A DNA stretch of 14,407 nucleotides from Gemmatimonadota bacterium (GTDB lineage: Bacteria > Gemmatimonadota > Gemmatimonadetes > Gemmatimonadales > Gemmatimonadaceae), in the NCBI GenBank assembly GCA_003222065.1, contig QHUV01000006.1, positions 1,456 through 15,862 of the forward strand. The letters are read 5' to 3'. The number at the start of each line of letters is the position of its first letter. The first letter of the stretch is position 1. A program made the position numbers and the translations under genes. Under the pieces are notes generated by a model. That model had not been told where the DNA came from. It saw only the letters and a list, made by a program, of their open reading frames with translations, and did not search any database. This document shows, in pieces, positions 12,118-14,407 of the stretch.

Positions 12118-12603
12118 ATGCCCGTTGGTGCAGCGAGTTGGTCGTTCACCGAAGATGATTTCGGCGCAATCACGAAATCCCTCGAGCGCTTCCTGTTCGA
12201 TAGCAACGCGCGTTGCGCGCTGCTCGTCGACCGGGCAGGGCAACTCGTGGCAACCGTCGGCGAGAAGCCCAAGTTCGACCCGACCGCGTTTGCCACGCTC
12301 ACCGCGGCTGACTTCAGTGCCAACGACCAGCTCGCGAAACTGATCGGCGAGAATGATTTCAACTCGCTCTTTCATCAGGGCGAGAAGGAGTCGATGTACC
12401 TCGCCGATATCGCGCGTCGCGTCATCCTCGTCGTGCTCTTCGACAACCGCACAACGCTGGGGCTCGTCCGCCTGAAGATGAAGCAAACGGTCGACGAGCT
12501 CTCCAAGCTGTTCGAAGCCGTATTCAAGCGCGCCGCTGGTGCTGGCGCACCGCCGAACATTCTCGCCGGCGCCGACGACGAGATCGACAAGCTGTTTCAG
12601 TAA
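12118..12603 (+). CDS. Roadblock/LC7 domain protein (MglB-like)
   Basis: The 161-residue protein has a Roadblock/LC7 fold over about residues 10-130 ([31 protein letters not shown]... [65 protein letters not shown]). A Gly/Ala/Pro linker leads to an acidic end, [10 protein letters not shown]. Roadblock proteins of this kind are GTPase-activating partners of MglA GTPases in Myxococcus and Thermus, and the next gene, 14 bases on, encodes such a GTPase. Start ATG 12118 has a weak AGGGA just upstream. The MglB role is inferred from fold and neighbour. Confidence 0.85.
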   Translation: MPVGAASWSFTEDDFGAITKSLERFLFDSNARCALLVDRAGQLVATVGEKPKFDPTAFATLTAADFSANDQLAKLIGENDFNSLFHQGEKESMYLADIARRVILVVLFDNRTTLGLVRLKMKQTVDELSKLFEAVFKRAAGAGAPPNILAGADDEIDKLFQ

Positions 12604-12617
12604 GGGAGAATGACAGC

Positions 12618-13295
12618 ATGTCGATGATCAATTACGCCTCGCGCGAGATCAACTGCAAAATCGTTTACTACGGCCCTGGTCTTGGTGGCAAGACCACGAA
12701 CCTCGAGCACGTGTACGGCAAAGTCTCGCCCGATACGCGGGGCAAGCTCATCTCTCTGGCAACAGAAACCGAGCGCACGCTGTTTTTCGACTTTCTCCCC
12801 GTGGATCTGGGCACCATCCGTGGCTTCAAGACGCGCTTCCACCTGTACACCGTTCCCGGCCAGGTCTACTACAACGCGAGTCGCAAGCTCATTCTCAAGG
12901 GCGTCGACGGGATCGTCTTCGTCGCCGATTCACAGATCGAGCGCATGGAAGCGAACCAGGAGGCGATGCAGAACCTCTATGACAACATGTCGGAGTACGG
13001 GTACGACCTGACGCGCATGCCCTTTGTGATTCAGTACAACAAGCGCGATCTGCCCAACGCCGCTCCGATTCGTGATCTCCAGGCCGCGCTGAACCCGGGC
13101 TGGGAGGTGGGAGACCCCTCGCGGATGCGTAACGCTCCGGACCCCTATCACCAGGGCGAACAGCTCGTGGAACAGCTGACGAGCGGGGAGTGGGTCGAGC
13201 GGGCGCCCTATTTCGACGCTGTGGCGGTGAACGGCGACGGTGTATTCGACACACTCAAGGCAGTCTCGAAGCTCGTGCTCAAGTCCCTGGCATGA
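12618..13295 (+). CDS. mglA: MglA-like Ras-family GTPase
   Basis: MglA is a bacterial Ras-like GTPase that sets cell polarity and gliding or pilus motility where studied. The 225 residues start [29 protein letters not shown], with P-loop GPGLGGKT (19-26), LFFDFLP, the G3 equivalent [20 protein letters not shown] in which the usual Asp is replaced by Val79, and NKRD (141-144) for guanine recognition. Known MglA proteins are near 195 residues; here about 30 extra residues lie between ALNPG and [13 protein letters not shown] (roughly 161-196). AAGGGAGA at 12602-12609 is a good ribosome binding site. The C terminus, [11 protein letters not shown], is family-like. The Roadblock gene is immediately upstream. 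Confidence 0.93.
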   Translation: MSMINYASREINCKIVYYGPGLGGKTTNLEHVYGKVSPDTRGKLISLATETERTLFFDFLPVDLGTIRGFKTRFHLYTVPGQVYYNASRKLILKGVDGIVFVADSQIERMEANQEAMQNLYDNMSEYGYDLTRMPFVIQYNKRDLPNAAPIRDLQAALNPGWEVGDPSRMRNAPDPYHQGEQLVEQLTSGEWVERAPYFDAVAVNGDGVFDTLKAVSKLVLKSLA

Positions 13296-13300
13296 TTTGA

Positions 13301-13334
13301 GACCCGTCCGCTATCGCCTGTTAGCGGTCGGGTC
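13301..13334 (+). terminator. Hairpin after mglA, possible terminator
   Basis: GACCCG-T-CCGCTA (13301-13313) pairs with TAGCGG-T-CGGGTC (13322-13334) around an 8-base loop, with one T-T mismatch. It lies six bases after the mglA stop codon. No T-run follows, so it may be a Rho-assisted or atypical terminator. Confidence 0.6.
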
Positions 13335-13437
13335 CTCGGACTAACATTCATCGGGGCGCCGCTTCGCCGTACGAAGGTGAAGCGTCGTGAAGCGTCCTCC
13401 GAATCGCCGATAGCTTTCGAGCTGAATAGCTGCGTCA

Positions 13438-14130
13438 ATGAATCTCCCGAATGCGCTCACGGTTGGCCGCATCGCGATCACTCCACTGATCGCCGTTCTG
13501 CCGTTCGCGCCGGCAACGACGCCGCGGTTGATCGCATTCATCCTCTTCTTGTTCGCGGCCGGCTCGGATTACGCCGATGGCGTGCTTGCGCGGTCCCGCA
13601 AGCAGGAGACGACGCTCGGGAAATTGCTCGATCCGCTCGCTGACAAATTGCTGCTCGTCGGAACATTCATTCCGATGTGGGCTCTGATGCAAAGCGGAAA
13701 TGGCGTGTTTTCTGGCTCGTCATTCGGCACGAACGATCTGTCGCTCCGGTCGCTTCCGTTCCTCACCCCGTGGGGCGAAGTGGGTCTTCCCTGGTGGATC
13801 ATTGTCATTGTCCTCGGTCGCGAGCTCGTGATGACGATCTTTCGTCAGGCAGCGGCGCGACGCGGCGTGGTGATCGCGGCCATCGGTCCAGCGAAGGTCA
13901 AGACCGGATTCCAGCTGCTCTGGCAAGGCACGGCGTACCTCTGGTTCGTCGTGGCGACCGCGGCGCTTCAGCACAACTGGAACGCAGGTGCCTGGCGGGG
14001 AATCGCGATGTTCATCGGCACCGCGGGTACGGTGATGATGAGCGTAGCGGTAATGCTCACGCTCTTCTCCCTCTGGCTCTACATGAGCCGCTACGGCCGC
14101 CTCTTCGTGCAAAGCCGCGCGCGCAGCTGA
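13438..14130 (+). CDS. pgsA: CDP-diacylglycerol--glycerol-3-phosphate 3-phosphatidyltransferase
   Basis: The enzyme makes phosphatidylglycerol phosphate, the first committed step to phosphatidylglycerol and cardiolipin, in the inner membrane. The CDP-alcohol phosphotransferase motif is complete: Asp44, Asp47-Gly48, Ala51-Arg52, Gly61, Asp65 and Asp69 (DYADGVLARSRKQETTLGKLLDPLAD). The start MNLPNALTVGRI is typical. Several membrane helices follow. At 230 residues it is longer than usual (about 180-200), mainly through a loop after the second helix region (ALMQSGNGVFSGSSFGTNDLSLRS...). It lies 142 bases after mglA, a gap that holds the hairpin at 13301-13334 and no clear promoter. The cinA gene follows after seven bases. 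Other CDP-alcohol transferases are possible, but the PgsA call is likely. Confidence 0.9.
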   Translation: MNLPNALTVGRIAITPLIAVLPFAPATTPRLIAFILFLFAAGSDYADGVLARSRKQETTLGKLLDPLADKLLLVGTFIPMWALMQSGNGVFSGSSFGTNDLSLRSLPFLTPWGEVGLPWWIIVIVLGRELVMTIFRQAAARRGVVIAAIGPAKVKTGFQLLWQGTAYLWFVVATAALQHNWNAGAWRGIAMFIGTAGTVMMSVAVMLTLFSLWLYMSRYGRLFVQSRARS

Positions 14131-14137
14131 CAGAACA

Positions 14138-14407
14138 ATGGACGTCGAGCTCATCACCATTGGCGACGAGCTCCTCCTCGGCTTTACGATCGACACCAAT
14201 GCCGCGCATCTCGCGCGCGAGCTCGCCTCGATAGGCATCGGCATCCGGCGTCGCGCCACGGTCGGTGATGTCGCCGTAGACATCGTCAGCGTCGTGCGTG
14301 AAGCGATCGATCGCACGGGCGCGGTGATCACCACAGGTGGCCTCGGTCCAACGAGCGACGACCTAACGAAGCCAGCGATCGCGTCGCTATTCGGCCGCGG
14401 TATGCAG
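14138..14407 (+). CDS. cinA: CinA/competence-damage family protein, N-terminal part (runs off window)
   Basis: The 90 visible residues are the start of the MoCF (molybdopterin-binding-like) domain: MDVELITIGDELLLGFTIDTNAAHLARELASIGI... and GAVITTGGLGPTSDDLTKPAIA, both standard for CinA, in which this domain is linked to nicotinamide-nucleotide and ADP-ribose pyrophosphatase activity. The C-terminal deamidase domain, if present, lies outside the window. ATG 14138 is seven bases after the pgsA stop, so the two are probably one transcript; pgsA-cinA neighbourhood is common in bacteria. Confidence 0.92.
   Translation, partial: MDVELITIGDELLLGFTIDTNAAHLARELASIGIGIRRRATVGDVAVDIVSVVREAIDRTGAVITTGGLGPTSDDLTKPAIASLFGRGMQ

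Noticed and set aside
1..14407. CRISPR arrays, tRNA genes, insertion sequences or prophage genes
   Set aside because: No regularly spaced direct repeats, no cloverleaf with a T-loop GTTCRANNC context, and no transposase or phage protein were seen on either strand.

Overview
This window is a GC-rich, densely packed stretch of bacterial chromosome in which every convincing gene lies on the + strand. The dnaX-ybaB-recR block, an MglA/MglB-type pair right after recR, pgsA followed by cinA, and the protein sequences themselves look most like Gemmatimonadota. That taxonomic call is from memory of gene order and sequence flavour, not from a search.

Layout. (1) Positions 1-1632: the end of a coiled-coil YtxH-like protein, a YihY/BrkB-family membrane protein coupled to it, and a small predicted lipoprotein, closed by heptamer repeats and a strong intrinsic terminator. 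(2) Positions 1799-8643: a tightly packed probable operon of eight genes: SPFH/zinc-ribbon protein, S-adenosylmethionine decarboxylase (speD), two zinc-ribbon DUF4178 proteins (one soluble, one membrane anchored), a 64-residue membrane peptide, a short DUF350 protein, a membrane protein fused to a spermidine-synthase domain, and a Tat-signal FAD amine-oxidase-like protein. Most junctions overlap or are under 20 bases. (3) Positions 8676-8837: the SRP 4.5S RNA gene with its own -10 box and terminator. (4) Positions 8903-11758: dnaX, ybaB and recR, separated by unusual inverted heptamer repeats. (5) Positions 11755-13295: a small membrane protein, a Roadblock/LC7 (MglB-like) protein and an MglA-like GTPase with an extra insertion. 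(6) Positions 13438-14407: pgsA and the start of cinA.

The most interesting part is the 1.8-8.6 kb operon. It places both enzymes needed to transfer an aminopropyl group (SpeD makes the decarboxylated SAM donor, the SpeE-like domain uses it) among membrane-organising proteins (SPFH, DUF350, DUF4178) and an oxidase of a class that often acts on amines. As I recall, DUF350, DUF4178, polyamine enzymes and PspA/SPFH proteins recur as neighbours in many bacteria and have been linked to envelope stress, but no biochemical role is established. I read it as a membrane-associated polyamine-modification or polyamine-signalling system. The oxidase gene has an in-frame TGA that cuts off its last 57 conserved codons, so this copy may be broken, recoded or mis-sequenced.

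Non-coding oddities are a perfect 27-bp hairpin of TAGGTGC-type heptamers across the dnaX stop codon, a degenerate relative before recR, a 74-bp inverted-repeat element at the start of the first DUF4178 gene, and a 7-mer (CGTTAGG) present twelve times, often forcing otherwise rare codons.
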